From Macrotis lagotis (taxonomy: Eukaryota; Chordata; Mammalia; Peramelemorphia; Peramelidae): 64,000 nucleotides of DNA. The position numbers were made by a program, and so were the translations under genes. The notes under the pieces are model-generated. The model saw only the letters and a program-made list of their open reading frames with translations. It searched no databases and was not told the origin of the DNA. Positions 1 through 12,195 of this stretch are shown in pieces (within the stretch, counting starts at the first letter, position 1; each line of letters begins with the position of its first letter). Location of the stretch: positions 255,614,356 to 255,678,355 of the forward strand of contig NC_133658.1 of the NCBI RefSeq assembly GCF_037893015.1, read 5' to 3'.

Positions 1-1420
1 GTCACAAAGAGTTGAATGATAATAAAAGAATATGTACATGTCTGTCTATATCAACATATATACATACATAGTCACATATGTATACTTACATATAAATATA
101 TCTATATGGTCAGTATGAAAATTTGTGTTGTGTAGTTATAAGTAATCTAACGTGTTTTTCTTGCTTTGACAATGGACAGGGAATGGGGAAATGAGAGAGA
201 GAATCAAAAAAGATACTATGTGATTTATACACTAGACAGCATTCTATAAAAACTGATATTTGCCATTTGAAGTTTTCAGACCAATTGTTTCTAGCCAATC
301 CAGTAGATTTTCATTGGTCTCTCATTTTCTCCCAAGGTCTTCCCAAGCCCAATACTGAAGAGATAGGTCAACATTTCCATTTGATTTCTGTCTCCAATGA
401 CTTTGAAAATAACAGATGTCCCTAATATGGTTTGGAACATGAACTCAAGCTGGAAAAAACTCAGATGGATAGAGAACCAAATTAAAAACATCTTTTCCTT
501 ATTATCATCTGCCATAAGAATCTGGTAATAGCCATTTCTCATTTTAAAACACTGAGAACCACACTAACATTGATAGACAAAAAAAGTGGATGGTTCAGAG
601 CAACATGAGATCTTTGCCTGACATATTGCCCTACTTTGACTCTTTTCTTCAAAGTATGGTAATCCATAAATATTCACATCTTTTCTACTCTCCTTCCATA
701 TACCACCACTTTAGATAATGCATATATGTACTACTACTGTTCTCTATCAGACCAGCACTGATCAGTTTTTGGAGATGGTTTCTGAAATCTTCCATCACAG
801 TTAATGGAATCTCCCAGATCATTTCCAGAATGTTCAGGAGTCAAACTACTGGAGAGTTCCTCTATGTTTTGAATTCTGTGCTAATACTGACTTCCTGCAA
901 ACATGGCACCATTCAACCCAACAAAAATTTATTATGCAACAAATAAATGCAAGACTTCATTCAATGGCCTTAATAGTTACCCTGGTTATAGTCCATGGAA
1001 GGAAATGCTGGACACAAATATCAAAGAAAGAACTCACATCCCAATGAGGTAAGATAATAAAATTGTCTTACTGTGACTTCATTGCTTAACAGAAAATTTG
1101 CAAACCATGCTTCCTTCCCCATTGGGAACCAGAGGATACAACCTTAATTTGACTTCTGGCTACTTCAACTTTTCATTAATCATCAGAGCCAAATTATTTC
1201 TAAGGGGGAGAATGCACTGAACCAAACCTCATTTCCTCACATTAAAATTTCTCTGAGGATTCTCCCTTCTCATTATTGTTTTTAATATCTGAATAGAATG
1301 GAGATTCACTATTGTTTGTGTGACATCCAGCCATTAGCTTATGTGCATAAGGAACTTCAGGCTTCTATGGCATAGATATATAGTTAGGAGCCCAGTATCA
1401 CAATTGATCAACATATACTT
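1..1420. other. Unassigned AT-rich sequence
   Basis: I see no gene or confidently named repeat here. Bases about 40-110 are a low-complexity run of TATACA/CATATA-type words. The short open frames in this stretch have no recognisable domain and are best treated as chance. Confidence 0.5.
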
Positions 1421-1600
1421 GGCCTAGAAAAGTGGAATAGTAGAAAGAACTCTGGCTTTGGAGTCAGACGACCTATGTGACTTTGGGTGGTTTGCTATTA
1501 GAAATACCCAACTCTTGTTTTTTATAAGATTAAATGAAATATAATGTATGGAAAATAATTTGCAACTGAAAAGCATCCTATCAATGTTTCCTAATGGATA
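1421..1600 (+). repeat. MIR-like SINE, degenerate
   Basis: The core 'ctctggctttggagtcaga' is followed by a decayed 'tgtgactttgggtggtttgc', matching the tRNA-related and core region of MIR-type SINEs in sense orientation. The 3' part 'taagattaaatgaaatataa' fits the MIR tail. It is heavily mutated, so it is old. Confidence 0.6.
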
Positions 1601-1949
1601 GGTAACACATTGAATTGATTTCTTACAGGTGATAGTCTATCAGAAATCTTTTGCTAGAGATTCTGATTTACCTGAGAAACCTCATAATCTCACTGTCCTT
1701 CTATTATAATATTCCCAGTTCTCCTTTCTCAAAGCCTTTATTTTCCTGTTTTGCATGGAAAATGTACCATTTAAGTAAGGTGAATTCTCTTACAATTAAA
1801 AAAAAACCTGAAACACAAGATAACATAGTTATCTAATATGAAAGTATATTAATTTATTTTTTTTTATCAAATATTGCCAAGTATATCCTTGAGATCATGT
1901 CTAGATTAGTTCTCAACTATTGACCTCTCCAGTATTTATACTGGAAGTA

Positions 1950-2206
1950 GATTACCAAGTGAATAGAGAGTTGAACTTGAAGTCAGGAAGCATGAGTTCA
2001 AATCTTGTCTCAGATCTTTACCAAGTATGTAACCCTGGGCAAGTCACTTAAGATCTACCTACCTTAGTATCTTCTTCTGTAAAATAGGAACAATAACACT
2101 TAACTCCCAGGTTTTTGGGAGGATAAAATGAGATAATATTTGTAAAGCACTATGTAAACTTTAAAATGCTATTCAAAATGCTAACTATCATTATCATCAG
2201 GAATCA
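1950..2206 (+). repeat. MIR-family SINE
   Basis: The full MIR order is visible: 'gagttcaaatcttgtctcag' (B-box region), 'ccctgggcaagtcacttaa', 'cttctgtaaaataggaacaa', 'ggataaaatgagataatatt', 'gtaaagcactatgtaaactt'. This is an almost full-length sense copy with a recognisable 3' tail ending in an ATT-rich stretch. Confidence 0.85.
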
Positions 2207-2334
2207 GATTATATAGGCTGAATTAGCTTCAGAAAATCAGAGGATATGAGACAAAATGGACTTCTAAGATTATGCAGATCAACTTTTATTTTTACAGAAG
2301 TGAGCTACAACTCAGAAGAGTTTCATTCTAAAAC

Positions 2335-2745
2335 TAGTACCTTTCTATGTGACCAATCAAGTAGCATATTACTTCACCACTCTAGCCTTATGTTTCCTCA
2401 TCTCTAAAATACAGAGACCAAGACATGATGAATCTCCAGCTCTAACATTCCATAAACTGGAGGAACAGAGAATTGAGTGATTCTTTCTCATAAATATAAC
2501 CTCTGGCACTCTGTATATTTGGTAGATAAATAATTACGATTAAAGTTAGAAAGATCTGAGCTGGATTCTTTTTTTTTTTTGATCCTGGACATTTCACTGA
2601 ATCATTCTGAGTTTCAACTTATTCACCTGAAAAGTGAGAATACTAATAATATTTACCCCATATGATTTTTATAAGGAGAAAATGTAAATGAAGCTTTTAT
2701 ATATGCTTTAAAGTGCCATATAAATATGAAATATCATTTTTATCT
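2335..2745 (+). repeat. Two decayed MIR fragments
   Basis: The words 'gtttcctcatctctaaaata' (about 2391-2410) and 'cctgaaaagtgagaatacta' (about 2626-2645) with a following 'taaagtgccatataaatatg' are MIR 3'-half signatures. A poly-T run interrupts the second copy. Boundaries are approximate. Confidence 0.55.
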
Positions 2746-2959
2746 AATGGTTATATTCAAATTCCTTAACCCATGACTTTGAAGATCCTAAGTAGACAAT
2801 TGGTCCATTTATCTGAAATTACTTGGGGAGGTTTTGACCCATATGAATTAATTTTCCAGAGAACCAAACTGAAGATTATCCCTTTAAGTCAAAGAAGATT
2901 TTGTCACCATTTTTGTAGGGAAATCTTTCCAAAATGTTTTACACACTTCCAAGTCTAAT

Positions 2960-3470
2960 TGTTTATTATTTATTTTTCCAATTATATGTAAAGATGATTT
3001 TCAGCATTCCTTTTTGTAAAGTTTTCTCCCTTCTACCCTCCCCTCTCCCCAATCTTATGAGAGCAAGTAATCTAAATTATATATGTACAATTGTGTTATA
3101 CATATAGAGTCAGAACAAAAAGGGAAAATCACAAGAAGGAAAAAGAAAAAAAATTAAAAGGTGGAAATAGTATTCCTTGATCTTCATTCACATTCCATAA
3201 TTTGTTCTTTGGTTGTGGATGGCACTTTCCATTGTAAGTCTTTTAGAATTATCTTTGATTGCTGTATTGCTGTAGTTGATTATCATGCAATGTTGCTATT
3301 AAGGTGTGCAATGTTCTCCTGCTTCTGCTCACTTCCCTTAGCACGAGTTCAGGTTTTTTTCAAAATCTGCCTGCTCATTGTTTCTTCTAGATTAATAATA
3401 TTCCATTATATTCATATCCCACAACTTATTTAGTCATTATTAAATTGACAGATATTTCAAATCTTATTAA
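2960..3470 (-). mobile_element. L1 3' end, antisense fragment
   Basis: Read on the minus strand, this is the 3' end of a marsupial L1. The plus-strand words 'ggttgtggatggcactttcc' and 'caatgttctcctgcttctgc' are antisense counterparts of the L1 3' segment at 22.8-23.0 kb ('gtatccagagaaagaattat', 'aaacattgtacactctaaca'). No coding frame survives. Confidence 0.7.
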
Positions 3471-3655
3471 AGAAAGTATAATGTTCAGGGGATATTCAGG
3501 GGAAATTGGCATCTTTGGTGTGAAGGCTTGCTGTACCTTTTCAGGGCTGCTCTGCCTTTGCCACCTATCACCCAATTCTCACTGGTGATTTCAAGAAGCT
3601 GCAACATGCTGGTAAACTGGCTTGGCAGATGGGCTAAACCAGGTTAAGAATAATG
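3470..3655 (+). repeat. Long SINE (possibly RTE-related), 5' part
   Basis: The block containing 'tgctgtaccttttcagggct' and 'caagaagctgcaacatgctg' appears to continue after the L1 fragment that follows, at about 3893, giving one older element split by a younger insertion. The family name is uncertain; it resembles SINEs whose tails carry a 'gaaagtgaggctggtgactt' type word. Confidence 0.45.
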
Positions 3656-3892
3656 GATAGGTACCTTTAATTTTAAAAAAATGTTATCATCTTATGTAAT
3701 TTTCTATATCTCATACTTTATGTTTCTTCCTTAAGGATATGATTTCTCTCTCATCAAATTCAACTTAGATCAATATATACCATGGAAACAATGTCTAACA
3801 GACTACCTTCTGTCAGGGGCGGAGGGGAGGGAAGCAAGATTAGGAGATAAATTGTAAAATTCAAAATAAATAAAATCTTTCAAAAAAAAGAG
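3656..3892 (+). mobile_element. 5'-truncated L1 3' UTR insertion
   Basis: This matches the 3' UTR of the L1 ending at 23242: 'tctcatactttatgtttctt', 'aaggatatgatttctctctc', 'ataccatggaaacaatgtct', 'caaaataaataaaatctttc', then poly-A. Flanking 'aatggatagg' (before) and 'aatgatagg' (after) look like a slightly mutated target-site duplication, as expected for a 5'-truncated L1 insertion. Confidence 0.8.
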
Positions 3893-4212
3893 TAAATGAT
3901 AGGGCTTAAACCCTTTGGTGAGTTAGGGAGTGTCTACCTGAAGCATGTGAGGATTTTTAACAGCAGAATGGATGGATGAGGACAGTTTGTTCCAATGGCA
4001 ATGAAAGTGGCTGAAAAAAGGCTCTGTGGAAAGCCTAGAGCCTGGTCAGATATCAAAGACTCCAAGGTCATCTACTGCACCCTAGGTCATTGCCAGTTGT
4101 CTTGATTTCTGTCCTGCCACTTGCCTTGTATCACAGAGATAAGTGTTTGATGTCAGATTTGAATTCAGGCCTCCCTGAAGACTCAGGACTCTAGTCACTG
4201 TGCCACCAACTG
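3893..4212. repeat. Long SINE 3' part plus antisense SINE fragment
   Basis: The words 'gaaagcctagagcctggtca' and 'gactccaaggtcatctactg' appear to continue the element begun at 3470. From about 4150, 'gtcagatttgaattcaggcc' and 'ctagtcactgtgccaccaac' are antisense tRNA-SINE or MIR sequence. Two repeats may therefore abut here. Confidence 0.5.
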
Positions 4213-4560
4213 TCTGAAGTGTGTCTAAGTTTGGCTTAGGCCAGCAAAATCAAGGTGAAAAAGGACACTTGTGAACCATAAACTCCAATTAAAAGATTCT
4301 TTAGAAAACATTAAATGCACACAAATAATAAAAAAGATATAAAACACAATTCCTCCTTTGATTTATACAATTCTTCCTTTGACTCAGAAAATGTTCCAGT
4401 CTCCTCCTCTCTCCAGGTTAATCCTTTTTGAGTTCAAACAGTAGGTGTGTAAAGCAGTAGGGTACTGCTTTATAGCTTTGGTAGCTATTGAACAGTCCTG
4501 GAAGGTCATTTTAAAGTCCTATCACAGCATCAAAAATACATAAAGAGAAACAATGTCTTG
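4213..4560. other. Unassigned sequence
   Basis: No gene or recognised repeat is seen. A run around 4300-4350 is A-rich and carries AATAATAAAAAAGATATAAAA-like words that probably belong to a decayed retroelement tail. Confidence 0.4.
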
Positions 4561-4574
4561 TCCATGGTCCTACA

Positions 4575-4770
4575 TCTACTAGAAGTAGGTGGTATGGTGG
4601 AAAGAATACTGGGCTTGGAGTCAGAAAGTCCTAAGGTACAATTCTGTTTATTATGTACTCAACTATGTGGATCTTGGGCAAGTCTCAGAGTTGGCTTTAT
4701 CATTGGTAAAACAAGAAGACTGCACTGGGTGGTCTCTAAAGCCCCTTTAAATTTTCAATGTATGATCATA
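4575..4770 (+). repeat. MIR-family SINE
   Basis: Diagnostic sense-strand words are 'tactgggcttggagtcagaa', 'tgtggatcttgggcaagtct' and 'ggtctctaaagcccctttaa'. The central part is decayed but the order is correct. Confidence 0.75.
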
Positions 4771-4818
4771 ATTCTTTAAGTGTCAGATTGGAGTTCAGAT
4801 CTTTTAGCTACCAGGTAC

Positions 4819-4819
<1 letters not shown>

Positions 4820-4868
<49 letters not shown>
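4820..4868 (+). repeat. (CT)n microsatellite
   Basis: About 24 uninterrupted CT units are visible, followed by a C-rich imperfect tail to about 4890. The length is likely polymorphic. Confidence 0.97.
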
Positions 4869-4869
<1 letters not shown>

Positions 4870-4889
4870 CTTCTCCCTCTCCCCCCACC

Positions 4890-6380
4890 ATTCTGCTTCT
4901 CACATCATTATATGAACCTGTGATTTTAATGGTGAAAATCATTCCCATTGAGGGAACACTTTCTATCAATATAGATCAGCAACACTTCTACAGAGTTGAG
5001 CTATGAAGATTTGCTAGCAACTCTGAGAGTTCAAATGGTTTGTGCTGAGTCCCATAACAGTGTGAGTCAGGAGCCAGGATCCCAATCCAGAGCCTAGCTT
5101 TCCATCTACAAACCCAAGTTGTTTTGTTTATTCTCAGCTTAGAAACTCCAAATTTTGGGCACCCCTGGGTGCCATGACTCCTGAGTACATGGAAATTGGC
5201 AACCCAGTCAATAGCATCTGACTTTCAAGTTACTTTTTTCTTGATCTATTGAATAAGCACCTTATATAATAAAAGTGGAAACATCCAAAGACAGACTTTG
5301 CTGGTCATTAAAAAAAAATCTTCTTTAGTTAAATTGAAGTATCTTTTTTACTTTTAATTCCTGCAGAATATTTGGGAAAATCTCTGGAAAGCAAGAGAAC
5401 ATTGAATCCTGGTAGGGTACGAGGCTATTTTGCATACTTACATGCATTTTAACATGAAAAAGGTCAGTCTGGGGAACAGCATAGCTTGTTGCTGTGACAG
5501 CAGACATTTACCAGGAAGCCTTCTGGATACACTACAGTTTAAAATAATTTAGCAAAATAATTGCTGCAATTGATTTTCTTTTTTTTTAAAGGCTCAAGTT
5601 CATACCTTCCTTGCCCCCTCTTTCTTTCCCTTCTCTATACATGTACTATTGCAAGGTAACTCTTTTGGAACCTTAAAAAACTTGTTTATCCTGTTGAAGG
5701 GGAAGGAGTTGGTTTTTTTAATGACAAATTCATTTCCTTCACTCTGGGTGGATAACAGACTTTGACTAAATTCACAAACTCTTTTATGATATGTTGGCTC
5801 AAACTTGTGGATGAAATTATTGCCAACACATTTCAGAGACCAGACATCTATCTGTTCTTCCTATGGCATTAACAGGTCATAGAATGAATAGTTTGTTTTT
5901 TTGCTTTTTTTCCAGGATAAACTTTCATCATTTTAAACTGTGTGTCCTTTAAGGACAGTGGTGCTAGATTTGCTGTTAAAGTTGAGTATTTGAACATTGT
6001 CATCACCATAGAAACTGCCACTTCTGCATCACCTGATACTTCCCTTGCCACTGATAATAAGAAGATATTTGGGTGGGAGGAAAAACCAAAATGTTCATCT
6101 TTTTCAAACAGGAATGAAGAGCTATTCTTCTTCTATGCTGAGAGGGGAAAAGGAAGGAAGTTGGTCTAAAAAACACAATTGTTCTAAACTGTGGTGCCTT
6201 GAAAAAAAAGTTTCAAGTCAGCTTTGCCCACTAACTTGCCAAATGACCGTCCCAAGATGACTTTTTTTAACATTAAAACACAAGTCATTATGTAAATATA
6301 CTTAGACCTTACCAAGATTTAATGTCCTCTTATTTTCCAGAGATTCTTTCAAATATGCTGCAGAAATTGAAAGCAAAGTG
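4890..6380. other. Mostly unassigned sequence
   Basis: A decayed antisense MIR piece may lie near 5030-5120 ('gtgagtcaggagccaggatc'). The rest shows no repeat I can name and no credible coding sequence. Open frames around 5869-6260 are short, overlap in different frames and have no recognised domain. Confidence 0.45.
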
Positions 6381-6384
6381 ATAC

Positions 6385-6475
6385 TTCCCAGTTGCTTTTC
6401 TCCTCAGTTTCCTTATCAGTAAGATGATTGGATTACATGACCTATAAGGTTCCCTCAGTTCTAATGTTCTATGAT
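6385..6475 (+). repeat. MIR 3'-half fragment
   Basis: 'ctcagtttccttatcagtaa' followed by 'ggttccctcagttctaatgt' is the sense 3' half of MIR-type SINEs. Confidence 0.7.
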
Positions 6476-6599
6476 TTGGTGGGGGAGATAGTTATTCCTT
6501 TAACTTTGGATCTCAATCTTTGATTTCATTAGAGTAGGGAACTTCTAATGTAGAAATCTATTGTTATAACTTGACACGTCATCTTTAACTTAAACATAT

Positions 6600-6722
6600 A
6601 TGAACACATGTGATCTCTCCCTAAAGAATGTAAGCTTTTTGATAGCAGGAATTGTTTCATCTATATTTTGATTTCCCAAGTATCTGGCATACAGTAAGCA
6701 TTTAATAAATGTTTATTGATTA
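6600..6722 (+). mobile_element. L2 LINE 3' end
   Basis: 'taagctttttgatagcagga' followed by 'ggcatacagtaagcatttaa' and 'taaatgtttattgatt' is the conserved extreme 3' end of L2 elements in sense orientation. It is an old 5'-truncated copy. Confidence 0.75.
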
Positions 6723-6724
6723 GA

Positions 6725-6850
6725 AGGTTATCTGGGAAACAAAGTGGTTGAGTAACTTGCCAATAATGATTTAGCTATTATCTGTCAGAGTCCAGGTCTT
6801 ACTGTCTCCAAGTCAAGACTTTATCCACTAAGCCAGGAGACCTAGCAAAA
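6725..6850 (-). repeat. MIR fragment, antisense
   Basis: 'ggttgagtaacttgccaata' followed by 'gtcagagtccaggtcttact' and 'ctttatccactaagcca' is the reverse complement of a MIR 5' half. It directly abuts the L2 end. Confidence 0.65.
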
Positions 6851-7041
6851 TGAATACTCTTATATTAGGACTTGTGAAATACAGAGACAAATCATTTAAA
6901 GTGATTATAGAAAGTGTTCACCGGCAATGTTTCTAATCATAGGATTCCTGGGTCCAACCCCAGTCTGTGTCACAAATTATAAACTTTTAAGAAGCTAGAT
7001 TTTGACAGAGTATTATTGGAAATGGTCTGCCATGGTCATTC

Positions 7042-7043
<2 letters not shown>

Positions 7044-7076
<33 letters not shown>
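7044..7076 (+). repeat. (GT)n microsatellite
   Basis: A pure run of about 16 GT units. Confidence 0.97.
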
Positions 7077-7079
<3 letters not shown>

Positions 7080-7477
7080 ACTACCATGCCATATAGCCTA
7101 ATTCAATCATGCCAATTATTCCTGGCCTTCTTCCTAAAATCAAAAAACCTTCAAAATATTCAATTCAACAAACATTAAACATCTATAGTATACAGAAAAC
7201 ATTATGTGGAGATACACAGGTTGAAATGTAAAGTTTAAATGTTATTTGGAAATTGGATGTAGGGTAGAATAGTTGTGCTCCAAAGACCATAACCTCTCTT
7301 TGACACTGATAAATATTTCTGAATTCCAGCCAATGTTTAACAAGCACCTACCATGTGTGAGTCTATATGCAATACATAAAGGAAAATAAAAAAATAAATC
7401 ACTTAGTTTATATTGGAAAAAGTTCTTATTACAAAGATGAATGTACAAATAAAGAAGTGATAAAAAAATAAGAGAAG

Positions 7478-9860
7478 AGATTTATGGCCAAGGTGACTCT
7501 ACCCAGAGGCACAAGTTAAGCCCCCACATATCTACTCCATCTGAAACCTAAAGATCACAATTGACTAATTAATAGGAAAAACTATACCAAGTGACTTCTA
7601 TCACAGAGCTATGTAAAGTAATCAACCCTTAGATAACAGGAAAGGGGACTGGCAGCAAATCCATCAAGGTGCTGTTGTTGTTGTTGTTGTTGCTTGTCCT
7701 TCATTCTTGATTAGGATCTATGACTTTAGGAGAGTGACTTGTAGGTGAATTGGATTTAAATGAGGTAGAGTCATGAAGTCAACAGACCTACTCTTTCATT
7801 CAGAGTCATCGGAGTTTAGTGATCAGATACGGGTTAAGTTAACTGGTTTGGCCCTGATCCATCAAGATATAGAAAAGCAAGACTGTGGGTGATCAGATAT
7901 CAGTTACAAATAAATATGACCTACAAGTCTTTAAATCTGAGGGCAATCAAACTATAGGAGTCCCCCTAGAAAGTCCTAGTAGGATGAAATCCACAGTTTG
8001 GACTTACAACAGGGAAGATCAATGGCTAGTGTGGTCTTTCTCATCCTGGAATACATCAGGTACAGGTTTCAGACTTTCATAGCACTCTGTTCTAAGATGC
8101 TATATAGAAAACTGAAGATCACCCAAATTAAATTACTTATTCAATGCCATACCAATCAAACTACCAAATAACTACCAAGCTAGAAAAAAACAGTAACAAA
8201 ATTCATCTGGAGCCAGAAAAGGGCAAGAATAGCAGGAGAACTGATGAAAAAAATGTAAAGACAGGTAGCCTAACTCTACCAGATCTAAAATTATGCTAAA
8301 AAGTTACAGTCATCAAAACTGTCTGGTACTGGTTAAGAAATAGAGTAATGGATCAGTGGATTAGGATAGGTTCAAAAGAAGTCTCAGTAAATAACTACAG
8401 CAATCTACTATTTGAGAAACCCAAAGACATAAACTTCTGGGATAAGAATTCACTGTTTGACAGAAATTGTTTGGAAAACTGGAAAATGGTATGGAAAAAA
8501 CTAGGCGTAGATCCTCATCTCACACCCTATACCAAAATAAGGTCAAAATGGATACAGGGTTTAGATATAAAGAGTGATACCATAGATTAGTTAAGAGAAT
8601 AAGAAATGATCTATCATCAGATCTATAGAAAGGGGATACATTTATGACCAAACAAGAATTAGAGCACATTATAAACTGCAAAATGAATGATTTTGGTTAT
8701 ATTAAATTAAAGTTTTTGCACTAATAAAATCAATACTGCTAAAATTAGAAGGAAAGCAGAAAGCTGAGAAACAACTAGGAGTTCTGATAAAACTCTCATT
8801 TCTAAAATGTATAGAAAATTGCATCAAATTTATAAGGCCACAAGTCATTCCCTAATTGATAAATGGTCAAATGCTATGAACAGTTTTCAAATGAAGAAAT
8901 TAAAGCATATAATCATATGAAAAAAATGCTCCAAATCATTATTGATTAGAGAAATGCAAATTAAAACAATGATGATATCATTTCACACCTATCAGATTGG
9001 CCACGATGAGAAAAAGGGAAAATGATCAATATTGGAGGGATTGTTGGAGGATTGGGACATTGATGCATTGCTGGTGGAGTTGTGAACAGATCCAACCATT
9101 CTGGAGACCAATTTGGAATTCTGCCCAAAGAGCAATAAAACTTTTCATACCCTTTGACCCAGAAATTTCAATTCTATTTCTATACCCAGAAGAAATTATT
9201 AAAAGAGGGGAAAGTCCTACATGTTCCAATATATTCATAGCAGCTCTTTTTGTAGTGGTAAAGAACTGGAAATTGAGGGGAAGCCCATCAATTGGGGAGT
9301 GGATAAACAAGTTATGGCACATGAATACTACGGAATACTACTATTCTTTAAGAAACCATTACTTAGTTCGGACTCTAGAGAAGCATGGATTAACTGATCT
9401 GATACTGAGCAAAGGGAGTAGAACAAAGAGAGCAATGTATACATCAGCAACAATACTGTGAGATGAATAACCTTGATGGAAATAGCTCCTCTCAGCAGGC
9501 CAGAGAGTTAGGACAACTATATTTGACTGGCTATATGGACTATATTATCTCCATGCAGAGGAAGACAAACAAAACAAAACAAAGCACACCCCCCCCCAAA
9601 AAAAACCAAACAACCCTTCCTAATCTGATGAACACTTTATAAAAATTAGCTCTTATTTCTTTCCCTTAATCCTAATCCCTCATATTGAAAATGACTAATT
9701 TATAAATATTTTTATCAAAATATGTATGTATAATACTAACCTGTTTGCTGCTGAGGGGAAGGGGGTGGGAAAGGAGAGTAGAAGGAAATTTTGTAACTTA
9801 AAAATATACAGTGCATACAGATGAAAATAAATAAATTTTAAAAAATAATTAAAAAATAAA
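7478..9860 (+). mobile_element. Degenerate L1 LINE with large internal deletion
   Basis: The left part ('tggccaaggtgactctaccc' and onward to about 8080) resembles L1 5' UTR; the same opening word occurs at the 5' end of the L1 at 16.75 kb. From about 8085 the sequence jumps to the 3' part of ORF2. An 80-residue open frame (8348-8590) contains NYSNLL, WKMVWKKL and LTPYTKIRSKWIQ, which matches the ORF2 C-terminal frame at 21743-22336. A second frame (8997-9461) contains CWWSCEQIQPFW and LYPEEI, typical of the extreme C-terminal and 3' region. No ORF1, endonuclease or reverse transcriptase core is present, so the element cannot move by itself. It ends in an A-rich tail near 9840-9865. A clear flanking target duplication was not found. 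Confidence 0.85.
7669..7856 (-). repeat. Antisense SINE nested in the L1, with 10-bp TSD
   Basis: A (TTG)n run opens the insertion on the plus strand, as expected for the 3' tail of a minus-strand SINE, and 'cttgtccttcattctt' mirrors the 'aaaaatgaaggac' tail of the long SINE at 16.4 kb. The flanks are identical: 'atccatcaag' at 7659-7668 and 7857-7866. The copy is therefore a retrotransposition event younger than the surrounding L1. Confidence 0.85.
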
Positions 9861-10010
9861 AAAAAGAACACTGAAGACCCAGAACTTTGAATTTCAAAGA
9901 CCCAGGAGTGCTCAACTTTGGAAAGGGGAGGCTGGGGTGAGTCATCCCATGTAACTAAAGTGGACAATAAAACAGGATCAATCTCCCCACTAAAAAGTGT
10001 GACAGGGAGT
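9861..10010. other. Unassigned spacer
   Basis: Short sequence between the L1 tail and the inverted-repeat element that follows. It contains GGGGAGGCTGGGGTGAGTC-like G-rich words but nothing I can assign. Confidence 0.4.
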
Positions 10011-10114
10011 AACTGTGTTTGGCCCTTCCATTAGGCCCTAATTTAGGAATAAATGTTTGAGAGAGAAACTCAAGGAGATACTAACTGGTAAAAATTTTGT
10101 AAATTTTGCAAATT

Positions 10115-10205
10115 TAATTCTGAACTGAAACAGAAAAAAACAATGCCAGCTACACAGCAGAATACAGAGGATTGTTCATGAAACCATGAATATATTTCAT
10201 ATCAC
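10115..10205 (-). repeat. Left arm of inverted repeat pair
   Basis: Contains 'tgccagctacacagcag', the reverse complement of the core at 12243-12259, and 'aatcctttct/aggattgttc' style matches across the whole arm. Similarity fades beyond 'aattctgaa' on the outer side. Confidence 0.8.
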
Positions 10206-12195
10206 TTACTTTTAAAAGTTTATAATGATATTTTAAATTTTAAAAAATTATTGAAAATCCTTGGCTATCTAAAAACCCAACTGAGAAGAAAAGAGTAGCA
10301 ATTGTAAGCATATACTCAAAGGAAGGAAAAAAATGAATTTTCCCCTAGTAACTGCATGAACACCATGAAAAAATGAAGCAGGAAAGAGAAAAAAATGAAA
10401 TAAAACAATAGAGGAAAGAATTAGAAGGATAAAATAGCTTAGAACAGAAAATGATAAACCTTACCCAAGTAATGAACTCTGTAAAAATATGAATGCATTA
10501 AATAGAAATCAATGAGTATATGAGACATCAAAAATATTAAGAAAAATAAAAAAGATGTATTCTATAAAAAAACTGCCCTAGAAAACAATTTAAAAAGATA
10601 GTTTACAAATCATCACACTCCATTAAAACCATGATTTAAAAACTATATTTTAAGAAATCATAGATAAAAAGACCAAAATTATTAATACCCAAATTGAACA
10701 AAGAGAAGCTAGAAAGACTCCTCCAATCACTCCTTGAAAGAAACCTAAAAAGGATCAGTTCCAGAAATATCACAGTAAAATCCTGTTTCCATATTTAAGA
10801 AAAAATACTATTAAGTATCCAGAAAAGACTTTAAGAACCAACTAACCACAGTCAGGGCACACAAGACCTGGAAGCTTTTACTGTTAACAATAGGTGATAT
10901 TGGAATGCAACATTCTAAAAAGCAAAGGATAGGAGCCTATAATCAAGAAAAACTTACTTTCAAATATGAATATAACCCTACAGTAAGAAAAAATAATTTT
11001 TACTTCAAGAGAGAGCTTTCAAGCCTCTTGATGAAAAGACCAAAGCTGAAAAAGTAATTTGAAATACAAGCACAAGAGTAGAGAGAGAGAACTAGAAAGA
11101 GAAGTTTATTTGAGGAATGTACTGTATGATAATATACTGTTAACATTCTAATAGGGAGAGGAGAAATGTATCTCTTAGCAACCTTCTTGTTTTCAAAGAG
11201 TATTGAGGAAATTAAACAGAAAAACAAACTCAGGGTAAATTTTTTATGTTCTGAGGTCTTTTAAGATGAAAAAAGAGAAGGTGGGAGAATATCATAGTTT
11301 AAAAAAGGGAAAAAAGGTGGAACTTTCTTTCCTCAAAATTTGTTGTGTCAGAAGAAGAGTATGCAAAAATAAAGAACAGGGAGAGTAGGTTTCATATGAA
11401 ACCTATTCTTAATTGAAATGGATAAAGGAGAGCTGAATTCATGCACACAAATACCTACTTACACAGGCACAGAAAACTTTGATGCAGAAATACCTCAGAC
11501 TACATAGGAAAACAGGCAGGTATATGATGGGAAGTGCTTAAGAGCAAAGGAAGGAAAAGTTGCAAGGAAAACAAACTTCTTAATTATGAAATGGGTATTA
11601 AAAGAAAATGAAAAGAACTGTAAATTAAGTGCTTACAAACAATTGAAAACTGTCTGAAAAACTGAGGATGGATAAATGTAATGCAATATTAATGTGCCAT
11701 TAGAAAGGATGGAGCAGAGAATTTGAGATAGTCCTAGGTAATTTGAACTGAAGCAAAGTAAAGTGAGAACTAAGAGAACATTTTCTAAAAAAGATAACAT
11801 TTGTGAAAAGAAATGGGGGTGGGTTGTCAAAGCAATAACCAATCATTTCTCCAGAGGACTTCTGATGAAGTGTTGCATATAGGTCACCCAAGTCTGAATA
11901 GGGGCAAAGTACCCATTATTCAGAAAAACTCATTTTTGGCTTATGTGTGGATTTCCTTTTTTTTAATACGCTCATGTGTTACAAGGATTTTCTTTTTCTC
12001 TTTCTATTTTCATTTGGGGCAAGAGGGAGCTTGCTGAATGAAGGGGATTAGCAATAGTGATTCCAAAAACGACCATTGAACCAATTTTACAGTGCACAGA
12101 AGAGACAGAAGGAAGTTCATTAAAAAAAATCTAAGAGAAGCAGGATTTTAAAAAATAACATGTTGGATTCATTATATACAATTTTTTAAAAGGCA

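Noticed and set aside
4758..5006. 82-codon frame rich in Ser-Leu repeats
   Set aside because: It reads through the (CT)n array; the repeat makes the frame open by default.
7671..7692. (TTG)n array as an independent microsatellite
   Set aside because: It is the 3' tail of the antisense SINE defined by the flanking duplication.
8997..9461. 154-codon open frame
   Set aside because: Homologous to the 3' part of the L1 at 22.3-22.8 kb; it is LINE sequence.
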